Assembly: GCF_039544205.1 (NCBI RefSeq)
Contig: NZ_BAABLF010000005.1
Location: forward strand, 496,001 to 560,000
Length of the DNA: 64,000 nucleotides
Direction: 5' to 3'
Source of the DNA: Ferrimonas gelatinilytica
Lineage (GTDB): Bacteria > Pseudomonadota > Gammaproteobacteria > Enterobacterales > Shewanellaceae
Positions 16,846 to 25,956 of the stretch are shown in pieces. The notes beneath the pieces are model-generated. The model was not told where the DNA came from. It saw nothing but the letters and a program-made list of their open reading frames with translations, and made no database searches. Numbering within the stretch: position 1 is the stretch's first letter; every line of letters starts with the position of its first letter. The translations under genes and the position numbers were made by a program.

Positions 16846-17040
16846 GCTTTCTGCCTGGGATCAATGCAGACGCAGCACTCTTCCAGCTTTGCACCGGTTG
16901 CCGCAGAGGCACTCCCTGAGAAGGGCTCAGAACATAGGCTTCCGAGCCTTACGTGTACATCCCCACGGTGCGCACCAGCAGCGTCCCTCACTCTGCGCTT
17001 TAAAGGAGCAGGTCCGCAACGGTTGCTTGGCGCGCCGTTA

Positions 17041-18960
17041 CTACAGCATCAAGTGCTGGTCAAAAAATCGGGCCATCGCCTCCAGTGTCTGTAATCGGTG
17101 GGCCTCTGCACTCAGATTGTGATCCCCATGCTCCAATTCGATGTAGGTAACAGGCTTATTTTCGGACCGAAGGGCATCTGCCATCTCACGGCTTTGCGCC
17201 ACGGGAACGATCTTATCGTCGCTACCGTGGATCAGCAGTACCGGGATAGTGATGCGGTCTGCGTGCCTCAATGGTGACCGCTTGATCCACTCATCCCGGT
17301 CGCTGCCCATCTGTCGCTCGAACACATCGTAATTGGTAAATTGACGGCGGTTTCTCATCATCCCGGGAAGATCACTGACCCCGGCAAAGCTGGCTGCACA
17401 CTTAAAGGTATCGGCCTGGCTGACTGCCGCCATCAGAGCGGCATAGCCACCATAACTCGCACCGGCGATACAGATACGCTGAGGATCGCTGGTTCCCCGC
17501 TCAACCAGGAATTGGGCCGCATCCTCCAGGTCATGCTGCATCGCACCTCCCCAATCGCCAATGGATTGCATAGCGAACTCATAACCATACCCCGCAGAGC
17601 CGCGGAAGTTCGGCTGGAAGACCGCATAGCCGCGATTCGCAAACCACTCACTCCAGTAGTCAAAGTCGGCAATATCAACGCTCATCGGGCCACCATGGGG
17701 CAGGATAATGGTAGCCAGTGGATGGGGATGTTCATCGCCCTTAGGGCGAGTCAAAAATCCTTCTATTTCGAGTCCATCCCGTGCTTTGAACCGAAGTGTT
17801 TCCTTGCCAGCGTATCGGCTTTCATCCACCTGGGGATAGCGGCTGCCCAGATAATCCAGAGTACCCGCTTTACGGTTCCCCAAGAGGTAATCACCAGTGA
17901 AGGAGGGAGATTCGGTGTAGAGCACGTAATGGTTGAGGTCATCGCTGATACTGATAATGCGGTTTTTGGCTTCAGGCAGCGCACTGTCCAGCGCGGTTTG
18001 CAACTTAAGGTAAGCCTCATCCCAATACACCGAGCCATCACTCAAGCCCACCGCTTTGCCACTCTTCGGCGAGTAGATCAATCCCCCACCCACGTCGTAG
18101 GTATCATGGGCAAGCAACAGTTCCCGTTTAAGAAGCGGATCCCTGAGATCCACCCTGAAGATGCCGTAGCGCCCCTCAGAATCCGCCCTGATGTAGAGGA
18201 TGTTGGGGTCAAGGTCGAACCCAAGCACGTGGATATCCGGGGCTTCAAAGATCTCATAGTCCCAAATATTACGAATAAATTCCCCTTCGATATCCATCAG
18301 CCGGTAAAAGATGCGGGTATCATCCAGCCCAAGACCGATTCTTACCCTGGCCTGCCGATCGGTAACCCAGTGGTAGATATCGCTGCGAGCACGATAAACC
18401 CGGCGGTACGTCCCCCGCATCACGTTGACCTTATAGACAGAAGGCGAACCGGGGGTATCGATGTCGGCAGAGATCAGGACGTGGTTGGGTTCTTCCGGCA
18501 AAAAATGGATAACCCGATCGAGGAATTGCGGCACGTACCCGTTGGCAGACTTCAGCCGCACTGCCAATTTCGGTTCACGGTCCTCACCCAGCGTCATCTT
18601 AAACATTTGGGTATGGGTGTATTTTACGCCTCGTTGCCACTTGGTGTTGCCGACTCCAAACAACAAGGTGCTGTTATTGGCCCATTCATACCAGTTCAAG
18701 GTGATCTCCAGGTTATCGGCCTTAATCAGCCCCTGAGTCTTCCCATTCACCAGGTCGCTGACGGTCAGCACAAGGTAACCGTCGATGTTGCGAAGCATCG
18801 AAAGGTAGCGACCATCCGGAGAGAGCTTGACCCGACTCATATCTGGCAATCTTCCGTAGGCTTCCACCGGCAGGGGCTGGCGCGGCTCTGCACTGAGCGT
18901 GACTGGAAAGAGCGACCCGAGTAGGACGATAAGAAGCGTGAGTCGTATATACGATGCCAT
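17041..18960 (-). CDS. Exported S9-family prolyl oligopeptidase
   Basis: 639 residues. A signal peptide (about 1-24, ending TLSA) is followed by a beta-propeller-like region (about 35-370) and an alpha/beta-hydrolase domain. The catalytic triad is visible: Ser in GASYGGYAAL, Asp in LIHGSDDKIVP and His in LEHGDHNLS. PHGGPMSVD is the usual oxyanion-side motif. S9 acyl-aminoacyl or dipeptidyl peptidases of this type cleave peptides in the periplasm or outside the cell. Monocistronic; exact specificity unknown. Confidence 0.9.
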   Translation of the reverse strand: MASYIRLTLLIVLLGSLFPVTLSAEPRQPLPVEAYGRLPDMSRVKLSPDGRYLSMLRNIDGYLVLTVSDLVNGKTQGLIKADNLEITLNWYEWANNSTLLFGVGNTKWQRGVKYTHTQMFKMTLGEDREPKLAVRLKSANGYVPQFLDRVIHFLPEEPNHVLISADIDTPGSPSVYKVNVMRGTYRRVYRARSDIYHWVTDRQARVRIGLGLDDTRIFYRLMDIEGEFIRNIWDYEIFEAPDIHVLGFDLDPNILYIRADSEGRYGIFRVDLRDPLLKRELLLAHDTYDVGGGLIYSPKSGKAVGLSDGSVYWDEAYLKLQTALDSALPEAKNRIISISDDLNHYVLYTESPSFTGDYLLGNRKAGTLDYLGSRYPQVDESRYAGKETLRFKARDGLEIEGFLTRPKGDEHPHPLATIILPHGGPMSVDIADFDYWSEWFANRGYAVFQPNFRGSAGYGYEFAMQSIGDWGGAMQHDLEDAAQFLVERGTSDPQRICIAGASYGGYAALMAAVSQADTFKCAASFAGVSDLPGMMRNRRQFTNYDVFERQMGSDRDEWIKRSPLRHADRITIPVLLIHGSDDKIVPVAQSREMADALRSENKPVTYIELEHGDHNLSAEAHRLQTLEAMARFFDQHLML

Positions 18961-19266
18961 AACAATAGTCCTGTGTATGCCGGAGCCGTCCTTGTCTCCA
19001 GAGCACTATCATCCAGATTTTTCGGCATGTTATCAAACTGTTGTCGCCGTTCTCGTCTGCAGGCTAGAGCATCGCCCTGCTTTGCTCGCCAGAGCAGGGT
19101 TGGTCAGTAAAACCGCATCAGCGACATATGCAGTGAGTGGGCAATGGGCTGTGACCCTATAAGAGACACCAGCAATCTACCGGGATCCAGCCCTCACATG
19201 CCTCACTGGCGCTTAGCAATTTCCGCTTTCAAGCGATAGCATTAACCCGTACCTGTTCCTACCGGA
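18961..19266. other. Intergenic region, nothing recognised
   Basis: 306 bases between divergent genes. It must hold both promoters, but I see no strong -35/-10 pair, operator or conserved RNA. Confidence 0.5.
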
Positions 19267-20289
19267 TTGCCCATGAGCGCCCCACGACAAGAGATCTTCT
19301 ACCTTCACCTGCTTCGTGCGGTTGCGGCCATCGCCGTCATCGCGATCCACGTTTTGGGTCCCTTTCGCCAAATGTACGGCGAGATCCCTCTCGATGCCTG
19401 GTTCAGTGCCGTGGCGATCAACGCCTCCGCCCGCTGGGCAGTGCCGCTCTTCATGATGATCAGCGGAGCACTGCTCCTTTCCAGCAGTAAACCCTTCGAT
19501 GCCCAATACTACCTGCAGCGCCGGCTGGGTAAGGTGGTGGTCCCGTTCGTCGGCTGGACCCTGATCTACCTCGCCGCCACCTCGCTGCTGGAGGGCCCCC
19601 AGGCAGGTCTCACTGCCCTGATCGCACTGAACACGGATCCGGCCTGGTATCATCTCTGGTTCTTCTACGATTTTATCCCGCTCTACTTCGTGATCCCGCT
19701 GCTGGCACCGCTGCTCAAGGCGATGTCTGAGGAGCAGGTCAAACTCCTGGTGGTCGCCTGGCTGACCCTGACGCTGATGCACCTGCTAAAGGTGCCCACA
19801 CCGCTGAGTCAAAACCTGATCCTTTACAGTGGTTACCTGGTGCTGGGCTGGTACCTGTTTAATCACGATACTCGGGCACAGTGGCGCTACTGGATAGGGC
19901 TGGGGGTCGCCGCACTGGCGATCAACTGGGTGGGCAGCTATCTGTTGACGGCCGAGAAAGGAAGCTACAACGCCCTGTTTATGGGCTACAAGACACTCAA
20001 TACGGTACTGATTGGCGCCATGATCTTCCTCCTGGCACAGCGCTACGCCGAAGCGGTCGGTCCGCGGCTTCGCCGCTGGGTCACCTCGCTCTCTACCTAC
20101 AGTCTTGGGATCTACCTGCTCCATCCGATGTTGCTTATCCCGGTACGGACCGCGATAGAGCGCCATTACGATGCCTTTGGCCACCCTGCCCTGGCGATCC
20201 CGCTGATCACTCTGGTGACCCTGCTAGTGGCCTGGGCATTAACGGCGCTGCTAAGCCGTATTCCGCTGGTCCGTAAGCTGGTGCCCTGA
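19267..20289 (+). CDS. Acyltransferase 3 family membrane protein
   Basis: 340 residues with about ten membrane segments. The N-terminal AVAAIAVIAIHV carries the catalytic-type His of acyltransferase-3 proteins, and FMMISGALLL and WYHLWFFYDFIPLYFVIPLL are family motifs. These enzymes O-acylate (often acetylate or succinylate) exopolysaccharide, lipopolysaccharide or other surface glycans. No glycan locus surrounds it, so the target is unknown. The ribosome site before the ATG is weak. Confidence 0.88.
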   Translation: MPMSAPRQEIFYLHLLRAVAAIAVIAIHVLGPFRQMYGEIPLDAWFSAVAINASARWAVPLFMMISGALLLSSSKPFDAQYYLQRRLGKVVVPFVGWTLIYLAATSLLEGPQAGLTALIALNTDPAWYHLWFFYDFIPLYFVIPLLAPLLKAMSEEQVKLLVVAWLTLTLMHLLKVPTPLSQNLILYSGYLVLGWYLFNHDTRAQWRYWIGLGVAALAINWVGSYLLTAEKGSYNALFMGYKTLNTVLIGAMIFLLAQRYAEAVGPRLRRWVTSLSTYSLGIYLLHPMLLIPVRTAIERHYDAFGHPALAIPLITLVTLLVAWALTALLSRIPLVRKLVP

Positions 20290-20311
20290 ACGACGCAAAG
20301 CCATGTCCCGT

Positions 20312-22015
20312 TCAGGGCGTCGCATCGTCACTGGAGGGTAGTTCGGGCGGCGGCGTTCTGACCTCCGGCGTTGGACTCATATGCACCTGTCGCTGCGGAT
20401 AGGGGATGGAGATCCCCTCCTCGTCGAAGCGGGCTTTTACCGCCCGGGTGATATCCCAGTAAACGTCCCAGTAGTCGTCGGTACGCACCCAGGGACGGAC
20501 GATAAAATCCACCGAAGACTCCCCAAGCCGGTGCAACTTGATGGTGTGCGCCGGCGTTGGCAGTACCGCGGGATGCTCAGTGACGATGGACTCCAGCAAC
20601 CGCTCGGCATGGTTAATGTCATCCTCGTAAGAGATACCAAACTCCATATCCACCCGCCGTAACCGTTCGGCGGTAATGTTCTTTATGGTATCGCCCCAGA
20701 TCTTGGCGTTGGGTACCATGAAAACCTGGTTGTCGAAGGTTTTAATTGTGGTGTTGACCAGGCTCATATGGAATACCTTGCCCGCGACTCCGCCGGCCTC
20801 AACATAGTCCCCCACATCGAAAGGCCGGTAGATCAGAATCATCATCCCGGAGGCAAAGTTAGACAGGGTATCCTGCAGCGCAAAGCCCACAACTAAGCCC
20901 GCAACGCCCAAACCCGCCAGCAACGGTGCCAGGTCTAACCCCACCTGGGCCAAGGCCCAGAGGACCCCTATCACCATCACCACCCGACCGGTGATCCCCA
21001 CCAAAAACTCCCGTACCAGGGTGCTCAGTTTGCTTCGCTCGTGGTGGACCGCCTTGGACACCATTTTGCGCACCAGGCGCGACGCAAGGATCGCGGCCAG
21101 CAGCACCATCGCAAACACCATGATCCGTGAAAACACCTCACCGAGGTTTTCGTTCAGCCAGCGTAAAATACCGTTACCCAACCCCTTAAGGACCGTCAGC
21201 GCGGCTCTCCAGCTGCTCAGAGCCTCCACCAAGTCACCGGTGGTTTTGAATATCACCTCGTTGTAGTCGCCGGTATCCAGTCCGAGCGATTCCATCACTG
21301 GAAGCAGTTGCCGCAGGCTGTCGACGCCAGTTTTTATCATCCGTTCGTGGGACTGGATCCGCGACTCCAACTCTGACTTCATCGACTCCGGTTGCGACAC
21401 AAGCTCCCGCTGCAGCATGGACATCTGGTGGGCACTGGCGCGCAGCGTCAAAGAGAGATATCCCGCCAGTTGGCTGACATCGGAGCGAAAGCCTTCGACC
21501 GAACTGTCCGGCGTCACCTGCCATTTGGACTGGGACTCCAGGTTACGGGCAATCTCCCCAATCAGCCAGTTCATGTATTCAAACACCGCATCGAAGGTGA
21601 TCCACACCATCAGCGCCTGGTCCGATTCGGCCGCTTCATAACGCTGAAAAACCTGCTGCGTCGCCCTCTTGGACCAGGCCAAACGCTCAATTAAGAAGCG
21701 CTGATGCGCCAGCAGAAGGTTGCCCACTACAGCATGCTGTTCCGGCCCCACAGATTTGGGCAAGCCTTTGATGAAGCGATCGATATCCCGGCTTAGCTCG
21801 GTACTGCTATCCGCGATCTCCTGCTGTACCAGCTGACGATGCAGCTCCGACTCCCGCTGTGCCCACTCCTGCTCCAACTTCTCCACCCGGGCGTCGGTTT
21901 CCGTCAGTTTCTTATGCCACTCGGTATCGACCACCGCCAACGCCCGGGGACAAAGCAAGACCGCCATCAGCATCAGCCAGAGCCTGGCCACGTTTCTCCT
22001 TACCTGGGGTGTCAT
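20312..22015 (-). CDS. MscS-family mechanosensitive channel with periplasmic coiled-coil domain
   Basis: 567 residues. A signal peptide (about 1-27, ALA) is followed by a long charged helical periplasmic part (about 30-270). Three or so membrane segments (about 290-370) come next. The MscS pore/beta region follows with GLGVAGLVVGFALQDTLSNF and RPFDVGDYVEAGGVAGKV, then a cytoplasmic vestibule. This is a large MscS variant, longer than the 286-residue MscS. It releases solutes on hypo-osmotic shock. Monocistronic, divergent from the MerC-like gene. Confidence 0.92.
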   Translation of the reverse strand: MTPQVRRNVARLWLMLMAVLLCPRALAVVDTEWHKKLTETDARVEKLEQEWAQRESELHRQLVQQEIADSSTELSRDIDRFIKGLPKSVGPEQHAVVGNLLLAHQRFLIERLAWSKRATQQVFQRYEAAESDQALMVWITFDAVFEYMNWLIGEIARNLESQSKWQVTPDSSVEGFRSDVSQLAGYLSLTLRASAHQMSMLQRELVSQPESMKSELESRIQSHERMIKTGVDSLRQLLPVMESLGLDTGDYNEVIFKTTGDLVEALSSWRAALTVLKGLGNGILRWLNENLGEVFSRIMVFAMVLLAAILASRLVRKMVSKAVHHERSKLSTLVREFLVGITGRVVMVIGVLWALAQVGLDLAPLLAGLGVAGLVVGFALQDTLSNFASGMMILIYRPFDVGDYVEAGGVAGKVFHMSLVNTTIKTFDNQVFMVPNAKIWGDTIKNITAERLRRVDMEFGISYEDDINHAERLLESIVTEHPAVLPTPAHTIKLHRLGESSVDFIVRPWVRTDDYWDVYWDITRAVKARFDEEGISIPYPQRQVHMSPTPEVRTPPPELPSSDDATP

Positions 22016-22174
22016 CGCTTTGCCTCGACTGTTTCATGCCCATTAGCAGTGTAGAAACGGATCTCCGCGAACGCCCGCGAACAAATACGAACGAGTCTCA
22101 ACACGATCCCCTATTGAGCCGACCTCCTCACCGTGATATAAAGCTCGCCCTTTGATATCCGAAACACCACAGCC

Positions 22175-22573
22175 ATGACCAGCAGCCGCACTCAGAAACG
22201 TCTCGACTCCCTCTCCATCGCCGCCTCCGTGATTTGCATGATCCACTGCCTGGCGGTACCCGTGATGCTCCTTCTGGGCCTCGCTGTCCCCTCTCTGCTG
22301 CTGGAGGAGAGTCATTTTCACGAGATGATGCTGTTCGTGGTGATCCCACTGTCGGGGCTGGCCTTCTTCCTTGGGTGCCGTAAACACCGGGATCTCTCTG
22401 TACTGGCCTACGGCCTGACCGGGCTGGGGCTACTGATCTTCGCCGCCCTATGGCTGCATGATCTGGCCGGTCACGATGCCGAAACCCTGGCCTCTCTCGT
22501 CGGCACCGGTTTTATGGTGATCGCCCATCTGAAAAACTACCGTCTCTGCCGCCGCTGCGAATGCTCACACTAA
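22175..22573 (+). CDS. MerC-domain membrane protein
   Basis: 132 residues and four membrane segments. The N-terminal motif ICMIHCLAVPVML (Cys-x-x-x-Cys) and the C-terminal CRRCECSH cysteine/histidine cluster are typical of MerC-domain proteins. MerC of mercury operons imports Hg(II). Isolated chromosomal homologues without merA/merR, as here, are more often linked to other metals, so a mercury role is not supported by context. No Zur-type operator is evident upstream. Confidence 0.8.
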   Translation: MTSSRTQKRLDSLSIAASVICMIHCLAVPVMLLLGLAVPSLLLEESHFHEMMLFVVIPLSGLAFFLGCRKHRDLSVLAYGLTGLGLLIFAALWLHDLAGHDAETLASLVGTGFMVIAHLKNYRLCRRCECSH

Positions 22574-22598
22574 AAAACCAACCAAGATAATGGTCTAG

Positions 22599-22630
22599 GC
22601 TTAAGGGCAAATGGATTGCTGCCCTTAAGC
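22599..22630. repeat. Perfect 11-bp inverted repeat before kefF
   Basis: GCTTAAGGGCA (22599-22609) and TGCCCTTAAGC (22620-22630) are exact reverse complements, centres 21 bp apart. The repeat ends two bases before the kefF ATG and replaces any Shine-Dalgarno sequence. It could be an operator or an mRNA hairpin at the start codon. Confidence 0.85.
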
Positions 22631-22632
22631 CA

Positions 22633-23247
22633 ATGTCGGAAAACGCCCTAAAATCCGTCCTTATCCTGCTCGCCCACCCCAGCCCGCATCGCTCCGAAGT
22701 GAACATCGCCCTGGCTCAGTCACTGGCCGAGATGGACGCGGTGACCCTGGTGGATCTCTACCGGGAATACCCCACGCTGGAGATCGACGTTGACCGGGAG
22801 CAGCAGCGGCTGCGCCAACACGACATCATCGTTTTTCTCCATCCCCTCTACTGGTACTCCGCCCCCGCCATTCTCAAGGAGTGGCAAGATCTGGTTCTGG
22901 AGTACGGTTTCGCCTACGGCAGCAGCGGTCTCGCGCTCAAGGGCAAGTGGTTCCTCAATATTATCAGTGCCGGCGGCAAGGCCGAGGCGTACCAGGCGGA
23001 AGGCTACAACCACTACACCCTGGCTCAGCTAATGCGCCCGTTCGAGATGACGGCCACCCTATGCCACATGGACTACCTGCCCGCCCTGGTGCTGTTCGAC
23101 GCCCGCACCGCCGCAGAGCAGCACCGTATCCTGCCGCACATCCAGAGGGTCCGGGCCACCCTGCGCAAACTGCAATCCAGCGCCACCCTGTCGGATGCCC
23201 ACGCCCAACTTTCCCAGCTGCTACCCTCACAGGCCGACCATGACTGA
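22633..23247 (+). CDS. kefF: KefF-type NAD(P)H oxidoreductase (Kef ancillary protein)
   Basis: 204 residues of the flavodoxin-like NQO fold: ILLAHPSPHRSEVN at the FMN site, HPLYWYSAPAILKEWQDLVLEYGFAYG, and GKWFLNIISAGGKAEAY. KefF activates the glutathione-gated K+ efflux channel KefC and also reduces quinones or electrophiles. Its stop overlaps the kefC start by eight bases (ATGACTGA), so the two are translated together. The start is the only sensible ATG but lacks a visible ribosome site because of the inverted repeat. Confidence 0.9.
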   Translation: MSENALKSVLILLAHPSPHRSEVNIALAQSLAEMDAVTLVDLYREYPTLEIDVDREQQRLRQHDIIVFLHPLYWYSAPAILKEWQDLVLEYGFAYGSSGLALKGKWFLNIISAGGKAEAYQAEGYNHYTLAQLMRPFEMTATLCHMDYLPALVLFDARTAAEQHRILPHIQRVRATLRKLQSSATLSDAHAQLSQLLPSQADHD

Positions 23248-25234
23248 GATCCTGCTCTACGCCTTCCTCTACCTGATCGCGGCAGTAATCGCCGTCCCCC
23301 TCGCCAAGCGCTTCGGGCTGGGGTCGGTGCTGGGTTACCTTATCGCTGGCGTCGTTTTGGGGCCACTACTGGGACTGGTCGGTTCAGAAACCCAGACACT
23401 GCAGCACTTTGCCGAGTTTGGCGTGGTAATGATGCTGTTCCTGGTGGGGCTGGAGCTGGAACCGAAGATGCTCTGGCAGATGCGCAACAAGCTGTTAGGC
23501 CTCGGTGGGCTCCAGGTGACACTCAGCACCGGGGTGATCGGCGGCATCGCGTACTGGCTGGGACTGGATTGGCGCCTGGCGGTCGCCATCGGCCTGATCT
23601 TCGCCCTCTCCTCCACCGCCATCGTACTGCAGACCTTCAGCGAAAAGGGACTGAGCGGCACCGAAGGGGGCCGCGCCAGTTTCAGCGTGCTGCTGTTTCA
23701 GGATATCGCGGTAATACCGATGCTGGCGCTGATCCCCCTGTTGGCGCTGCCACAGCTGCAAAACCGCGCCGAGGTGCTGGCGGACCCTGGAGCACACCAC
23801 AGCGAGCTCAGCCTGGTGGCGAACCTGCCGGGCTGGGGTCATGCCCTGGTCGTCGCCGCGGCGATCGCCCTGGTGGTCCTGGGGGGGCACTACCTGACAC
23901 GACCACTGTTTCGCATGATCGCCTCCGCCCGGTTGCGGGAGATCTTTACCGCCGCGGCACTGATGCTGGTGATCGGGATCGCCGCCCTGATGTCGCTGGT
24001 GGGGCTCTCCCCCGCCCTGGGTACCTTCCTGGCCGGCGTGGTGCTGGCCACCAGCGAGTTCCGCCACGAACTGGAGTCGGATATCGAGCCCTTTAAAGGG
24101 CTGCTGCTGGGGCTTTTCTTTATCACCGTGGGGGCCGGGATCCGCTTCGATGTGCTCTTTGGCGAGTTCCTTCTGGTGATGACCCTGACCCTGGGGATCA
24201 TGCTGATCAAAGCGCTGATCCTGCTTCTGCTCAGCGGGATCTTCAAGGTCCGGTTGGCGGACCGCTGGCTGTTCAGCCTGTCGCTGGCCCAGGCGGGAGA
24301 GTTCGGATTCGTGCTGCTCGCCTTCAGTGAGCAAAGTGCGGTGATCCCACCGGATCTCATGCCGCTGCTGTCCCTGGTGGTGGCCCTGTCGATGCTGCTG
24401 ACTCCCCTGCTGTTCATCCTCTATGAGCGGGTTATCCTGCCCCGCTACAGCGCCCAGGAGAGCCGCGAGGCGGACCAGATCGAGCATCACAGCCCGGTCC
24501 TGATCGCCGGAATGGGACGCTTCGGCCAGATCGTCAGCCGCGCCCTGACCGCCTGTGGCATCCAACCCGTGGTACTGGATCTTTCCCCCACGCAGATCGA
24601 AGCGATGCGCGCCGTGGGGATCCCCGCCTACTACGGGGATGCGACCCGGCCCGACCTGCTGTTTAGCGCCGGCATCGATGAGGTGCGCCTGCTGGTGGTG
24701 GCCATCGATGATCAGGAGCGGGCGGTAGAGCTGGTACAGCACTGTCGGCAACACCACCCTCACCTGACCATTCTGGCCCGGGCCTGGGACCGGGGCCACT
24801 ACTACCGACTGCGTCAGGCCGGTGCGGATCTGATCACCCGGGAAACCCTCGAGGGCTCACTGCAGGTCGCCAACCAGGCATTGGTCGCCCTCGGTACCCA
24901 TCCCTTCACCGCAGAGCAGCAGATCCGTGCCTTTCGTCGTCATGAACATGGCACCCTGGACGAACTCTTTCGTCTTTGGCAGGAGGGAAACGACTGGCGC
25001 GCCAACGCCGCGTACCGGGCCAACTTCCTGGCCACGGTTCAGCAGGCCAGTACCGTGATGAAGCGCGATCGCAGCGACCGCCACGCCAACTACGCCCGAG
25101 CCTGGGCCCCGCCGCCCAAGGGCTACGCCAACGATCTGAGCGAGGAGGACGCCAGTCACTACCCCGCCCAGGAGGAGAACGGTGGGTCGACGGAAGAGCA
25201 AACCGGTCCCTCCCCCTCTTCATCGGGTCGATAA
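23240..25234 (+). CDS. kefC: Glutathione-regulated K+ efflux system KefC/KefB
   Basis: 664 residues from the ATG at 23240, chosen because it gives the usual MTEILLYAFLYLIAAV start and the operon overlap. The CPA2 antiporter domain (about 1-380) has ALSSTAIVLQ and SPALGTFLAGVVLATSEF. The RKT/RCK_N domain (about 420-540) has the Rossmann glycines in VLIAGMGRFGQIV and GDATRPDLL. A charged C-terminal tail follows. It protects against electrophiles such as methylglyoxal by acidifying the cytoplasm when glutathione adducts bind. Confidence 0.94.
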   Translation: MTEILLYAFLYLIAAVIAVPLAKRFGLGSVLGYLIAGVVLGPLLGLVGSETQTLQHFAEFGVVMMLFLVGLELEPKMLWQMRNKLLGLGGLQVTLSTGVIGGIAYWLGLDWRLAVAIGLIFALSSTAIVLQTFSEKGLSGTEGGRASFSVLLFQDIAVIPMLALIPLLALPQLQNRAEVLADPGAHHSELSLVANLPGWGHALVVAAAIALVVLGGHYLTRPLFRMIASARLREIFTAAALMLVIGIAALMSLVGLSPALGTFLAGVVLATSEFRHELESDIEPFKGLLLGLFFITVGAGIRFDVLFGEFLLVMTLTLGIMLIKALILLLLSGIFKVRLADRWLFSLSLAQAGEFGFVLLAFSEQSAVIPPDLMPLLSLVVALSMLLTPLLFILYERVILPRYSAQESREADQIEHHSPVLIAGMGRFGQIVSRALTACGIQPVVLDLSPTQIEAMRAVGIPAYYGDATRPDLLFSAGIDEVRLLVVAIDDQERAVELVQHCRQHHPHLTILARAWDRGHYYRLRQAGADLITRETLEGSLQVANQALVALGTHPFTAEQQIRAFRRHEHGTLDELFRLWQEGNDWRANAAYRANFLATVQQASTVMKRDRSDRHANYARAWAPPPKGYANDLSEEDASHYPAQEENGGSTEEQTGPSPSSSGR

Positions 25235-25242
25235 GCACAACG

Positions 25243-25274
25243 AAAAACGGCTTGCCCGAGGCAAGCCGTTTTTA
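25243..25274. terminator. Bidirectional terminator between kefC and the FKBP gene
   Basis: AAAAACGGCTTGCC/GGCAAGCCGTTTTT, 14-bp stem with a CGA-containing loop, usable from both convergent genes. Confidence 0.9.
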
Positions 25275-25294
25275 CCAACCCTTTCAGGCGGCGC

Positions 25295-25765
25295 TCAATC
25301 GATGTCGAGCAGTTCCACCTCGAAGATGAGCATGGAGCCCGGGGGAATGCTTCCCACTCCGCGATTGCCATAGGCCAACTTGGCAGGAAGATAGAAGCGG
25401 TTCTTCTGCCCCACCACCATGGTCTGCACCCCTTCGGTCCACCCGGGGATCACCTGGTTCAACCCGAAGGTCGCCGGTTGGCCCCGCTCTACCGAGCTGT
25501 CAAACACAGTGCCATCCAGCAGGGTGCCATGGTAGTGCACCGTTACCCTATCCGTTGCCTTGGGAGAGACGTCGCCCGCCCCCTCTTGCAGTACCTCGTA
25601 CTGCAAACCGGAGTCGGTCACTTCCACCCCCTCCCTGCTGGCGTTCTCCTGTAAGAAGACTTCGCCAGCGGCTTCGTTATGCGCCACCTGCTTCTTGTTG
25701 GTCAGGTTGCGCTGGTAGAGCCACAGAGAGGCAGCAATAATCAGGATAGCGAGTACGATTTTCAA
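25295..25765 (-). CDS. Membrane-anchored FKBP-type peptidyl-prolyl isomerase
   Basis: 156 residues from the TTG at 25765, which has GGAG seven bases upstream. Upstream codons lack a good start and add only non-conserved residues. A single membrane anchor (about 3-17) and a short linker precede the FKBP domain (about 45-156). The domain contains VTVHYHGTLLDGTVFDSS, FGLNQVIPGWTEGVQ and YGNRGVGSIPPGSMLIFEVELLDI. It is expected to catalyse prolyl isomerisation in the periplasm, like FkpA/FklB relatives. Confidence 0.88.
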   Translation of the reverse strand: MKIVLAILIIAASLWLYQRNLTNKKQVAHNEAAGEVFLQENASREGVEVTDSGLQYEVLQEGAGDVSPKATDRVTVHYHGTLLDGTVFDSSVERGQPATFGLNQVIPGWTEGVQTMVVGQKNRFYLPAKLAYGNRGVGSIPPGSMLIFEVELLDID

Positions 25766-25956
25766 CGGAGATCTCCGGTGTCGATGGCTTGTGGTTGCGC
25801 GCAATGTAGCAGAATCTATCGAGATTTGTGAACTCCGCCAATCTAACTGGGCAGGAGGTAACCCGCTTCTGGTCACTCCGACGCCAACAGGTGACTCCCC
25901 CGGACGCTTCCCTTATGCTGTGCGCCCGCAACCTTAACGATGGTGATGACAACCCG

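Noticed and set aside
17341..18924. A 527-codon open frame antisense to the S9 peptidase
   Set aside because: Shadow of a gene with an intact catalytic triad, with no signals of its own.
22175..22573. Mercury-resistance operon
   Set aside because: A MerC-domain protein alone, without merR, merT, merP or merA, does not support it.
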